From: Strongylocentrotus purpuratus
Taxonomy: Eukaryota > Echinodermata > Echinoidea > Camarodonta > Strongylocentrotidae
NCBI RefSeq assembly: GCF_000002235.5
Contig: NW_022145594.1
Location: forward strand, 19,136,412-19,200,411
Reading direction: 5' to 3'
Length of the DNA: 64,000 nt
Shown here: piece by piece, positions 33,972-45,463 of the stretch
How positions within the stretch are numbered: the stretch's first letter is position 1
How the letters are laid out: every line of letters begins with the position of its first letter
The notes under the pieces: model-generated
What the model saw: the letters and a program-made list of their open reading frames with translations, nothing else
Database searches by the model: none
Told to the model about the DNA's origin: nothing
Translations under genes and position numbers: made by a program

Positions 33972-34930
33972 AGAAGGTGATAGAAGGAAGAAACAAAGAA
34001 TAACATAAGGAAAGACAGAAAGAGAAAGTGATAGAAGGAAAAAATAAAGAATAACATAAGGAAAGACAGAAAGAGAAGGTGATAGAAGGAAGAAACAAAG
34101 AATAACATAAGGAAAGACAGAAAGAGAAAGTGATAGAAGGAAGAAACAAAGAATAACATAAGGAAAGACAGAAAGAGAAAGTGATAGAAGGAAAAAATAA
34201 AGAATAACATAAGGAAAGACAGAAAGAGAAGGTGATGGAAAGACAGAAAGAGAAGGTGATAGAAGGAAGAAACAAAGAATAACACAAGGAAAGACAGAAA
34301 GAGAGAGTGATAGAAGGAAGAAATAAAGAATAACATAAGGGAAGAAAGAAAGAAAAATTGATAGAAGGAAAAAAAGAAAGAATAACATAAGGAAAGACAG
34401 AAAGAGAAAGTGATAGAAGGAAGAAATAAAGAATAACATAAGGAAAGACAGAAAGAGAGAGTGATAGAAGGAAGAAATAAAGAATAACATAAGGGAAGAA
34501 AGAAAGAAAAATTGATAGAAGGAAAAAAAAGAAAGAATAACATAAGGAAAGACAGAAAGAGAAAGTGATAGAAGGAAGAAATAAAGAATAACATAAGGAA
34601 AGACAGAAAGAGAAGGTGATAGAAGGAAGAAACAAAGAATAACATAAGGAAAGACAGAAAGAGAAAGTGATAGAAGGAAGAAATAAAGAATAACATAAGG
34701 AAAGACAGAAAGAGAAGGTGATAGAAGGAAGAAACAAAGAATAACATAAGGAAAGACAGAAAGAGAAAGTGATAGAAGGAAGAAATAAAGAATAACATAA
34801 GGAAAGACAGAGAGAGAAGGTGATAGAAGGAAGAAACAAAGAATAACATAAGGAAAGACAGAAAGAGAAAGTAATAGAAGGAAGAAATAAAGAATAACAT
34901 AAGGAAAGACAGAAAGAGAAGGTGATAGAA
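33972..34930. repeat. 51-bp purine-rich minisatellite, left block (~19 units)
   Basis: Unit: GTGATAGAAGGAAGAAACAA plus AGAATAACATAAGGAAAGAC plus AGAAAGAGAAG. The plus strand is almost all purine. Since 51 is divisible by three, three minus-strand frames stay open for over 300 codons with a 17-residue Phe/Leu/Ser-rich period. I treat these as non-coding. Confidence 0.9.
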
Positions 34931-36016
34931 TTCCCAAGACGAAAATCCAATTGAATTTTCAATTGGTTTCAATTGGTTCCAATTGGTTTTAATTGGTCTC
35001 AATAGGTTTTAACAGATTTCAATGGGCCTTTAATAGGACTTCAGATGGTTTCAATTGGTCCAGATTGGCCCTATTGGACCAATTGGACCCATTGAACCCA
35101 TTGGCCTAGGCCCCATTAGACTTTAATGGGACCCCAATTGGTTTCAATTGGACCAATTGACCTTAAGTTGGACTTCAATTGGCCCAATTGAAACCAATTG
35201 AAAACCTTTTAAAGTCAATGGGGCCGATTGGTCCAATTGAAATCCCATTAAAGTCTAATAGGGCCAATTGAAACCAATTGAAACCAATAGAAACCAATAG
35301 GACATAGAAACCAATTGGACCAATAGAAACCAATTGGACCAATAGAAACCAATAAGAAACCAACAGTATCTCATGCATATTCATTATTCCTTTACACGTG
35401 TCACAGAAAATACATTTATCATGATTTTTAAAAGCAAATTATGACAATGCACATCAATTTTGTGATTTCTATTTTCCTAAGGGAATTATTATTAACCAAT
35501 AGATTATTTTGTCTGATCATGTTACAATTACATTCACGTTTTAGCAATAGATAATTATATTGATTATATAATTACTAACCAAGAAACAATGGGCATATTT
35601 AGTATATATATGTGTACGAGCCTGTGTCACTGTAAATGTTACTCTTGAATTCAGTTTAAATGATCTATGTGATGAAGTTAATGCAATTGAGATTAGAATA
35701 TACCTAATTGGTGGACAGTTGCCAATATTGATTATTAATTATCAGTTTATCACTGGTTCTTCTAAGTGGATCGATTTACCAATTGAATCCCCATTGAATC
35801 CCAATTGAATACCAATTGGCAATTTGGAGTACAGTACATGGAAAGTGAAACAATGGGTACCTATTGAAACCAATTGGCAATTGGTCCCCATTAAAACCAA
35901 TTGCCAGTTGGTTTCAATGGGGACCAGTTGCCAATTGGTTTCAATGGGGACCAATTGCCAATTGGTATTCAATGGGGACATTCAGTGGGGATTCAATTGG
36001 ATTTTCATCTTGGGAA
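34931..36016. mobile_element. 1.09-kb TIR element packed with CCAATTGG repeats
   Basis: Termini TTCCCAAGACGAAAATCCAA and TTGGATTTTCATCTTGGGAA are inverted (one mismatch). Inside, AATTGG and CCAATT words in both orientations fill about 34950-35370 and 35775-36005, leaving an ordinary AT-rich centre of about 400 bp. The flanks GTGATAGAA and GGAAGAAAC rejoin to the exact 51-bp unit, so this is an insertion into the purine array. A duplication of 0-3 bp (GAA) is possible. Confidence 0.85.
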
Positions 36017-36265
36017 GGAAGAAACAAAGAATAACATGAGGAAAGACAGAAAGAGAAAGTGAAAGAAGGAAGAAACAAAGAATAACATGAGAAAAGACAG
36101 AAAGAGAAAGTGATAGAATGATAAAAACAAAGAATAACATAAGAGATAAGGTGATAAAATGAAAAAAACAAAGAATAATAAAAAACAAAGAATAACATAA
36201 AAGAAGGTAAAAGAAGGAAGAAACAAAGAATAACATATGGAAAGACAGAAAGAAAAAATGATAAA
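36017..36265. repeat. 51-bp purine-rich minisatellite, right block
   Basis: About five more diverged and partly shortened units continue after the element, in the same orientation as the left block. Confidence 0.85.
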
Positions 36266-36439
36266 GAATATAACTGAATAGTAATAACAGTTTTTGCATC
36301 GGAGTGCCGCGTACATGTATGCGCATTACCAACTGAAACACACCAAAACATCACTGAGCTTCGCAGTCGGTGATGTTTCAGCACAAGTGTAAACGGGTGC
36401 ACGAAACATCACGATTTTAGGAAAAGAGGTATTCGACAG

Positions 36440-36680
36440 TATAAATGCGTCTTATGTAGTAGTTTCAGATAAGGGTTTATGTGTAGAAGTTTGAGATAAG
36501 GTTTTAAATACTGGCATAATGTGTAGAAGTTTGAGATAGGGTTCAAGGTTATATGCCACACAAGAGTAAGTTATGAACTAAGAACGTATGCTGGTAGTTT
36601 TGGTGTTGTTTGAGATAAGGGTTTCAATAATTGATATGCTGAGTTATAATTGCTTATTGTATATAGTGTGAGATATGGTT
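36440..36680. repeat. GTGTAGTTTGAGATAAGGG minisatellite, right flank
   Basis: Units such as TGTAGAAGTTTGAGATAAGG resume here, mirroring the left flank outside the purine array. Confidence 0.7.
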
Positions 36681-36689
36681 TTGATTAGA

Positions 36690-37590
36690 TAATAATAATA
36701 ATACTAATAATAATAGCTCGTTCTAATACCCTTTTCTAACTGCACCGATTTTCATCGGATGCATCCGGACGCATCCGATGAAAGTGGCAGTTAGAAAGCA
36801 ACAGAGGAGAAAAAGGCGATTAAATAGCCGATGAAAAGAAGAGAAATAGGCGATTAAATTCTCCTGCTCAAGAGCAGGAGAAATTCTCATTCTATCGGTG
36901 TGACACCGATGAAACGTGCAGTTAGAAAACGTTCGGGAGAAAAAGGCGATTAAAACAGCGATTAAAATGGTCAAACGTCGCAGTGTACGCGCGCTTTATC
37001 GTAACCAGCTGTGTTTGTTGACTTATGGTTGAACATGCTGCATGCTAGCTAGATGGAGCGCGGGCTTAATAATTACGTAATAATTCTTCACTTCCGGCAA
37101 GGACTCGCCACAGCGAGTGAATTTCACCGGCAGTTAGAAACCGACACGGGGAAAACTGCGGTTTCACCTTTGTTTACATAAGGAAAATTCAATCGGTATT
37201 TTCATCGGTGTGACTTTGATAGAGTGCAGTTAGAAAAGGGTATTATATAGCACTTTTCAGGACCAGAGGCCCTCACAAAGCGCTTTACAGATAAATATAT
37301 TATTACCCCGGTCATTGGATTCAGGCTTACCCGCACACAATGTATGCACATTCTCCACTCCCTGGGGAGCATTTCAGCCAGGCGTTATTTTTACATGCGC
37401 ACACTTGCTAATCTAACCACATTAGCTTTCGCATCCTACCGGGTACCCATTTAACACCTGGGTGGAGAGTGGCAAATGTAGATCAATGTCTTGCCAAAGG
37501 ACATTAGTGCTGCGGCGGAACTTGAACCACAGACCTTGTGATCCACAGTCCGGCGACTTATCCACTCGTCCACAACACCTCTACAATGTG
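36690..37590 (-). mobile_element. tRNA-derived SINE of a second family, split by a TIR element
   Basis: The minus strand starts GTGGACGAGTGGATAAGTCG (A-box-like), has B box GGTTCAAGTTCC, a body with CTTTGGCAAGACATTGATCT and CTCCCCAGGGAGTGGAGAAT, GTAAAGCGCTTTGTGAGGGC, then GTGCTATATAA and an (ATT)n tail at 36690-36718. The tail is separated from the body by the element 36724-37245. A truncated relative is at 54353-54660. Confidence 0.8.
36724..37245. mobile_element. 522-bp TIR element with nested hairpins
   Basis: Ends TAATACCCTTTTCTAACTGC and GCAGTTAGAAAAGGGTATTA are perfectly inverted. CAGTTAGAAA recurs at about 36788, 36909, 37130 and 37227. Internal short hairpins include CTCCTGCT..AGCAGGAG, ATCGGTGTGACACCGAT and CATCGGATGC..GCATCCGATG. 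No coding frame. Confidence 0.85.
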
Positions 37591-37733
37591 CGATGTACTT
37601 CTGTGAGCCCCATAGTGCTGAGGCCATTGATGTACTCGTAGTTCGAAATCTGAGTTTTTATGAATTTCCAAGTACTCAAAAGGATGTAAGGGCCAAAATA
37701 GTTCTCTTTCTTTCCCTATAAACTGACTCCTGC

Positions 37734-38033
37734 CGACCCCGGTTCAAAACTGAGTCACGTCTTTCTTCACCACCCGGTCCCCAGACGTAAATAACAATAT
37801 CCGATTGTTACACATCTGTAAAAAAAACAATTACTTTACAAACACGTGGGCTAATTTGGAGGCACATCACATTCAATCTAAACCGACCCTGGTTCAAAAC
37901 TGAGTCACGTCTTTCTTCACCTCCCGGTCCCCAGACATAAATAACAATATCCGATTGTTACACGTCTGTAAAAAAAAACAATTACTTTACAAACACGTGG
38001 GCTAATTTGGAGGCACATCACATTCAATCTAAA
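37734..38033. repeat. 150-bp tandem duplication
   Basis: GGTTCAAAACTGAGTCACGT begins at 37741 and 37891. Both units continue through CCCGGTCCCCAGAC, AACAATATCCGATTGTTACA and AACACGTGGGCTAATTTGG with only a few differences. Confidence 0.92.
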
Positions 38034-38584
38034 ACAGTGTCTGAAAAATATTGAAGAACAGTACAGAAAATTCAGAAATAGTGATGAAGCGAGGGGAGGC
38101 CATACACCTGCTATTCGATCCAGTCATTTTCAGTTTATCCCCTAAAAAAAGGGGAAAAAAGAGTGCCAGCATCCTAGAGTAGTTTATGATTAGCCTAAGT
38201 TTGTGCCCTTGTAAAGAGAAAATGTGGTGAAAAAACACCTATTCATATTTTCCAGAGGTTGAGGGAAATGGCAGAACTAGTCGAGACACAAGTTTGAATG
38301 ATGCCATATATGCAACACTTATTCTAATATTTTTCATGAGTTTTTTCATTTCCCATGTTTATACACATGGCAATTCTGGAGAAATAATTACAAGCGTGCG
38401 CCATCTAACTCGCAGGTAAAACTCATGGGCTATTCTGAAAAGTATGTTTATCTTTTATGATAACTAGTGTGACTTTCGTGTCGCGCAATTTTAAAACCTG
38501 AATTATCTCATGGTCTGTAAAAAAGTACCCAAATGACCATGCAGTATTTGTCCATGTCTCGTGGTTTGCATTGTTTGGGGATAA

Positions 38585-38969
38585 AGATAAAGACCAGTTA
38601 TGTTCATGCGATTGCATTGTGAAAGAAACTTTGTGGAATCGATCAAAAAAGGTTGATCATCTAGCATATAGTATTGGTGGGTACTGCAAGGTTCTGGAAT
38701 CATCAAAATGATAAGAAATTTGGCCCAGTCTTGGTAAAGTTACAAGCACTGTACACAGAAAGATGTATATGGGACTACGTGACACGTGCGTTATATCTAT
38801 CAGGTCCAAATAGATATAATAATTTACCAAATATATCAATTAGTAGGCGGTTTCTTGGCAAAATTTGTATCATTACGTATTAGTCGAAACATATTCTTTC
38901 ACATGATTGGTAATAAAAGCTTCCATTTCATTTTTGAGAGGGGGGTGTTTCCAAAACTGGTCTTTACCT
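38585..38969. mobile_element. TTAA-type MITE, AGGTAAAGACCAGT family, copy 2
   Basis: Ends AGATAAAGACCAGTTATG and CAAAACTGGTCTTTACCT; TTAA at 38970-38973. Reverse orientation of 33022-33387. The left TTAA has decayed to ATAA. Confidence 0.85.
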
Positions 38970-38973
38970 TTAA

Positions 38974-40335
38974 GCCCACAGCTCACTATAACATCTTACT
39001 AGGACCCAATTTTGGAAGAATTTGCAATAGCATTTGATACAAACATTCAAACTCTTAAAATCGTAATGGCTCAGGATCTGGATTTAATTATATGATTAAA
39101 GCTGATATTCTAAGCAAATAAATGTCCCATAATTTGGAACCTACGGCAAGCATATGTTATTTATAAGTTTTTCAATTACATAGTATATCACAACAAAATT
39201 CTGGCTTCTCGAAATCCTTAATTGAAATTTCGAAAATATCCGCCTCTCTTCGCATAGCAAATCAGTCATGGCGCTGGTCTACTATATATGACATCACGTC
39301 CGGGGAAGAGTTTATTCACGTACCCGGATGTTCCATAGAAAGCATGTGCAGACAGATACGATTTTCTGCTTATTTTGTTTCAAAGGCTGAAAATCCTAAT
39401 TATCATAATTCTATGTACAATTCTTTACCCTACCCTAATATTTCATAGTATTAATATCAATTCCCCTTTAAAAAATTATGACATATACATGCCAACGATG
39501 TGCTATTAGTCGATATTTTCACCATGTAATTTTTTTTTTTGGTGTTGAAATCGGCCCAGGCATGCACGGAGTGAACAGTAGCTGTCTGGTTAGTGCACCC
39601 ATGCACAGTTCATTACCATACAGCGATCTCCCGATGGTTTCTTCTTCCTTTTTCCCATGTCTTTCACCTTCCTTGGCCCTGAAGATCCTTCATCTACCAA
39701 TTCTGACACCGGTAGTCAGGAACAAGTCTTTGTTAGTTGTTTTTCTTAGCTGGTAACGTCGCTTTCATTCTCTTGCAATTGCCGATAAACATATAACCAG
39801 CGCATGTAAGCAGCAAGCAGCGCCTAGAGCAGCGGCCTGGTCTTAACTCCCGATTCTGCTTGCTTCACGAACGTTCGTGCAAGAGCCGCATCACTCGCGG
39901 ATGGAATATCGTTCGAACACTAGACGTTGTCTAGAGGAAGCGCGTTTGCATGATCTCGGTCAAGTTTGATATTTTAAATAAATGTTTAACTGGTACTGTA
40001 TCCTTTTTTTGAGGCAGTCACAAACATCTATGATAAGTACTGTCATAGTTCTAGGCCTATTCGTTTTACAAAACTGCTCCTGTACCTTATCTGATGACAA
40101 GATAATGCATCCGCCTATTCATACGTGCATGATTTAACCTTGTTTCCCAAGCAGTAAACTCGTCTTAAATCTCTACCAAATAGGTGAATATGAGGATATG
40201 AAAAGAAATCAGCGACTGGAAAATGTTGCTTCGTTATTCTTCATTCAAATGAAAACAGAAAATCCATCAAATATACTCATTAACAACAAAAAAACTAAGC
40301 TCTGACAGGATAGCATTTACGTAGGGATATCACTG
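38974..40335. other. Non-coding stretch with a GC-richer patch at 39780-39960
   Basis: No supported exon. The 39780-39960 patch is distinctly less AT-rich and holds palindromic ACGAACGTTCGT. It might be a 5' non-coding exon or regulatory region, but no splice model fixes it. Confidence 0.35.
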
Positions 40336-40344
40336 CATTCACTC

Positions 40345-40445
40345 TCACTTAGCCCATGGGTCCCGTTCGTGACGTCACGGATAGAGGCCCGACTGTACAC
40401 GCACTTCCGGGTTTCAGACTTACTGCAGATAGTTTGGTAAAGTTT
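40345..40445. promoter_or_regulatory. Possible TATA-less promoter (CRE + ETS motifs)
   Basis: CGTGACGTCACGG (a full CRE palindrome) is followed ~35 bp later by CACTTCCGGG (ETS core on the minus strand), in a patch richer in GC than its surroundings. This pairing is common in broadly used metazoan promoters. It could serve the receptor's upstream non-coding exon on the minus strand or an unseen transcript; direction is not determined. Confidence 0.3.
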
Positions 40446-40862
40446 ACTCGCATAAATTCACCATTCTAAACTTGTTTTTGTCAGTTGGACACCATTTAGT
40501 GGCTGGGGATTAGCTTTATATTGATGTAATAATCTCAATATTTGGGATTGTCTTAGAATATCAACTTTAATAAAATCTAAATTTCAAGGGATCTCAAAAC
40601 CTTCTTGAAAGAGGAGCAGCTAAATCGGCTCAGAATCGCAGTGACGTTAGACTAGTAGTAGATTGTCTAAGCTTGATGCCAATTCAGCTTTTCTCATGAT
40701 TAGAAGACATAAATGGACTTAAATTCAAATAGAAAGTATTCTTATCCTTTTCCAACCTAAATCTGGAAGATGATGTTTATTTAGATTTCATTTCATTTCA
40801 TTTTGTCTTTATTAAAAAAACATGATTAAAAAAACATATCATAAGACAAATCAAACATATAA

Positions 40863-40901
<39 letters not shown>

Positions 40902-41359
40902 TTATTTTTTTAATGTAATTTCCATTTGAACAAAAATTTGGTAGCGGGAAAATCATGCAGTGTGTAGTACCAGTAGGCTTTATTACTTTAACACATGAAT
41001 TGAATCACAATTACCTTGAAGTTGAAGTTCAAACTAAATGGTGTCGTTTACAGGTCACGATTTGTGCTGGTAAGGGCAAGGACTCTTTCTTTTAACTCTA
41101 CTGTTGGATGTGAATGGGACGCTCACTCATAGAATAGATTAGACCAGCTTATGGTCGTTTTAATCTGTCGCCCTTTCCGAAATGCGGCGCGTGTATGATA
41201 TGCGTACTCCCCCCGAATTCACCTTCTCAGGCTGTGTGTCCGTACGTGTATATTATAGTGTACTAGTATATGATTATGATATGTGAGCGAGCACGGATCA
41301 TGTAGAGAACAGTCCAGGCAGTGGACTAAGAATAGATCTACGTATACATGTCCCTTGGC

Positions 41360-41600
41360 TAGTCTGCAAGCACAGACTCTTGTTTTACACTCTACCACAC
41401 ATCCTAAAGCCTTGAGCAGAGCCTAGGTCTGTCAGTCTCTGGGCCTTGTCCAAACCTGCTAAAGTACACAGCCTATGCTGTACGCTGTCAGCATGGTCTC
41501 ACAGTGCAGACACTGTTACCTTACAGCAACTGACTAACGGGTCTTTGCCTCCAGACAAGATTCACATCCACTAACCCCATGCACGGGTCATAAAGTCACT
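41360..41600. repeat. Dispersed repeat, copy 1 (inverse of 57262-57460)
   Basis: GCACAGACTC, AAAGCCTTGAGCAGAGCCTA, CAGTCTCTGG, GTCAGCATG and CACAGTGCAGACACTG occur in the reverse complement of 57262-57460. Class unknown. Confidence 0.65.
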
Positions 41601-42069
41601 TCAACATAATGTAGGCCTCGGTCACAACCATCGGATACAAAAGCCTTGTGTCTACGTTAAACACGTAGTTGTTAGAGTACATTTCAGGCCATAATGCACA
41701 CGTATTTGTACTTGGTTAGCACACGTATACACAACCCATATGGCATGCATTATGTCAAGTTTCAATGTGGGAATGGAGTTTTATTCTGCTCTTGTTTTCT
41801 CCTCTTGTTTTCTCACACTTCCCTGCCCTGTTTAAAAAAAACTTGTTGTACACAATAAAGACAACATAAAAAACAACAGTTAACATTTATGGTCTTTATT
41901 TACTCATAATAGCATTATATTAGTGTTGTACTGCTTTTCCTGACGTACCTTTTAAGTATTGCCCTTGATTATTACCCTTGCATGCATGCAGGTACCTGGG
42001 TTAAGAGAAACAAATGTGGCTAAAATGTCTTACCCAAGGACACTGTAAGCAAACAAGCAAGGATCACCC

Positions 42070-42522
42070 TAGGCTCTTGTCGATGCCCTTGGCACTGTTG
42101 GAGTCCGTAAATTCTGGCGAGCAAAGCGAGCCAGATACGAGGCGCTTGCGCCAAGGGCCTCTAAGTAAATGATGTGAATTATATATTCATGACACCCGAT
42201 TTCCTACTGAATTGTGCATGTATATGTGAATAATGTAACCACCGCAGCATTGCCAAACAAAGCCCCAGGAGATAGGCGGCCAGTCTCACTCTCACGGAGG
42301 AAATCCGCACAGAGTGATAGATAATACGTCATAGTAGCTCTCCATGATTGGATGAATTTCACCGAACTTCAGTTGGGTCGGAATAATCGCCAAACAATGA
42401 GAAACATAAGAAATTCAGATCATTTGTTAAGAGGCCCTCGGCGTAAGCGCCTCATATCTGGCTGGCTTCACTCGCCAGAATTTACGGACTCCAACAGCGC
42501 CAGAGCCACCGACAAGAGGCTA
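42070..42522. mobile_element. 453-bp long-TIR element with 9-bp target duplication (MULE-like MITE)
   Basis: Terminal inverted repeats of ~100 bp start TAGGCTCTTGTCGATG and end CACCGACAAGAGGCTA, continuing through TTGGAGTCCGTAAATTCTGG and GGCGCTTGCGCC/GGCGTAAGCGCC. GGATCACCC at 42061-42069 and 42523-42531 is an exact 9-bp duplication. Long TIRs plus 9 bp fit Mutator-like elements (family-level inference). Confidence 0.85.
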
Positions 42523-42934
42523 GGATCACCCCAGAACGTCTCATAATACGAGAGCCAAAAGACTACCCAAAGTTAAAGGTACCGGTTGATGTATATTTTT
42601 GTACGTGTATGTATACTTAATGTCAGATTGTCAAAAATACACCTTACACCTCTAAATAGGCCTAACTTTCATTGCTCGAAATTTTTCATGATGACATTTC
42701 ATCATGATATACAGAGAAACCTGCCTAAAGACCACTTTTTTTGTCCCTAACTTGACCATTCTTTTAAAAAAAACTGTACATACATGTGTATTAAAGTTGC
42801 ACTATATATATTATACATAATACTTATTTACCACATATAAGAAATATAATTACATTTTCTTATGTGCTAGAGAAGAGAAAGTAAAAGAATAGAGAAAAGT
42901 GAGATATAAATATGCTAAGCATAATTCCTTAAAT

Positions 42935-43430
42935 GGATTGGGTATTTATCTTTGTCTCAGATTCTAAATAAAATCCTGAATTTAACTCATGCCGCAATCA
43001 TAATTATAAACCTGTGGGTCAGTCAGGAATCCCATGACCTTTACAAGCCGATCGCCTGTCTTTATCAAGATATCTACGATTGGAAATCGAAACCAAATTT
43101 TGTGTTTGCCAAACGTTTTTCATGACACTACAGTCTATTGGGGAAAATGAGTGTGGTTAAACCGGTCACGCAAAGATTTTTACTTTTTTGAGGCACTTCT
43201 TGATCATTTTAAAGCACAATTTGTGTAGGGCTTCAATATTACACCGTATGACAGACACTGGTAGCACACAGGACCGTGCATCTCAGATTTAATGTGTTAA
43301 ACGATGTCTCTGAAGGCATTGTTTAACAATGTTAAATCTGAGCTGACATGCATGGCCATAGCAAAAATCTTTGAGTGACCGGTTTTAACATACTCATTTT
43401 CTCCAATAGACTGTAGTATTATAAAACGAG
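42935..43430. mobile_element. Dispersed repeat R1 with TIR element 43129-43421
   Basis: 42935-43100 matches R1 at 2086 and 54668. Next comes an inverted-repeat unit: ACTACAGTCTATTGGGGAAA at 43129 and CTCCAATAGACTGTAGT near 43421, with AAACCGGTCAC / GTGACCGGTTT inside. The same left half follows R1 at 54868, so the two parts move together or form one composite repeat. Confidence 0.75.
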
Positions 43431-44639
43431 GGAAACGCTTTCGGCGGTCTCGCCTGCATTACGTGATTCGATATGATGAAAACTTGAGGTTGGACCATTA
43501 TTTATAGGCAGGGTGGCCCATTAGCAGGCCTCCAAAAAGGAAATCCTCTGAATATAATCAGCATTTTGAAGTGAATATTGACTAAGAATCATCAGAAGAA
43601 TTATTTACTATTAATTGTACCACGATCGATAACTTGAATGAAATATGAACAAATTAATACAAAAAATATTAAAAAGTTTACTGACCTAAAATGACCTTTG
43701 ACCGTGTGACCTTGAATTTGTGTCATATGATTTGTGATACTTGATAATCCTTGGGTACAATTTTCATGGAATTTGTACAAACAATTTTGAAAATATGCTA
43801 AAAATTCAAAATCTAACCGTGGGTTAAGTTTTTGATGTTGACGCCGTCGCCGTCACCGGAAAAGCGGCGCCCATGTCTCGCTTTTTTTAACGCAGGCGAG
43901 ACAAAAACATTAGGAAAAAATTTCCAATCAATAATATTTTGATAATCTTTTTGACAAGTTTTGCTTAAATTTCTGTAGTCTGAACACAAGTGAACAGGAC
44001 ATGCATGAGGCCCACTTGCAAAAGGCTGACAAATTTGCCCAGTGTGCCAGGTACGTGAACATGTTCTGAATATCATGTTTGATAAATAACATGGACAGAC
44101 GTGTACAGTATGAAGACAGAGTTTTTAATTGAGCAGATCTTATTTAATAGTATCTTAACATTCAGAGAAGATTGTCTGCAGTGAGAGCTGCCATGCATAA
44201 ATAAGCTGTGTTCACCTGAGACCATCATACTGTAAACGTTGTTATGTTCGCAGTTTTTTGCATTAAGCGATCTCAAAACATATTCGCGGGTTCTTAAATT
44301 CGTGTTGCACGCAATTCAGCCCATTCAAAACACACATAAGAAGCCATGCTTATATATTCACAGGTTTTAATATTCGCGGACACCGACTTTAGCGCGAAAT
44401 CCGCGAAAATCAAAGCACTGCCAAATTTACCACGTTAACAGTAGTTGAAACATCAAACTTATAACTAATGAACCAAGAAAAATGTAGGACTGAAATAAAA
44501 AAATAAAAAAAATCAAAAATTCAAAGTTTACACTACAAGCTAGCATAACCTGAAAGTTTATTGTGCATCCACAAGGCATGAACTGTAACTTTGAATGAAT
44601 TTTAAGGCAAGAATTTTTAACCGACATCGCTTGATCGCT

Positions 44640-44925
44640 ACCAAGGGGTAACCTCGCTATTCATAACGTGACTTGAGGGTCGCTATTCATAATTCACATT
44701 GAGAGACATTACTCACAAGGACCGCTATTCATAATACAAAATCAGGGTCGCTTTTCATAAACATGAAGAAGGGGCACTATTCACGATTTATACTGGGGGT
44801 CACTACTTATAAGGACCGCTATTCATAATATGAGAAGAGGGTCGCTTTTCATAATACAAGAAGAGGGTGACTAGGGACCCTCTTCTCGTATTATGAATAG
44901 GGACCCCTATAAATAACTACCCCAA
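44640..44925. repeat. Minisatellite of GGGTCGCTATTCATAATA units
   Basis: About ten diverged units containing CTATTCATAA or CTTTTCATAA, ending in an inverted CCCTCTTCTCGTATTATGAA unit. The end units can pair as a hairpin. Confidence 0.75.
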
Positions 44926-45463
44926 TTATGTATTAAATAAAAATAGAGTTATGGTGTGTGATTACTGAACACGCTTTACAATTTCCATTCACAATACCTC
45001 ACACAATCATAATTCTACAGATTCAATCAGTTTAATTTTGGCCATTACAAGAAGTGGGTTATTGATGTAGAGTTGTAGACAAATGCTCCTGTACCCTTTA
45101 CAGCTCATTTCATGTACTTATTACCAAAGAAGAAAAACAGGCCAGTCAGTCACTCAATAGTGTCTGAAAGTGGAGTCTAGCAAGTAAACAGGTTTCCTTG
45201 CATAATTTCAATATCAGGACACTGCTCGTTTAAATTTCACAGATAGGACATGACAAAAGGGACATATTATCTTTAAAGCTGTATTTCCAATTAACATATA
45301 TATTGAAACTGAAATGTACATATTTTGGGGGTGGAAATGATATTTTGCAACACCACATTCAGCTTCTTTTCTTTCTTTGACCCTTTGCATTTTGCAATTA
45401 AGTGGTCATTCATTTCATCATTGTAGACTGCCAGTATGTAAAACATACGTAAAGTACAATGGT

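Noticed and set aside
33856..35002. Three minus-strand frames of 330-368 codons resembling Phe/Leu-rich membrane proteins
   Set aside because: They arise from a 51-bp tandem repeat in all three frames at once. No non-repeat coding sequence or splice context surrounds them.
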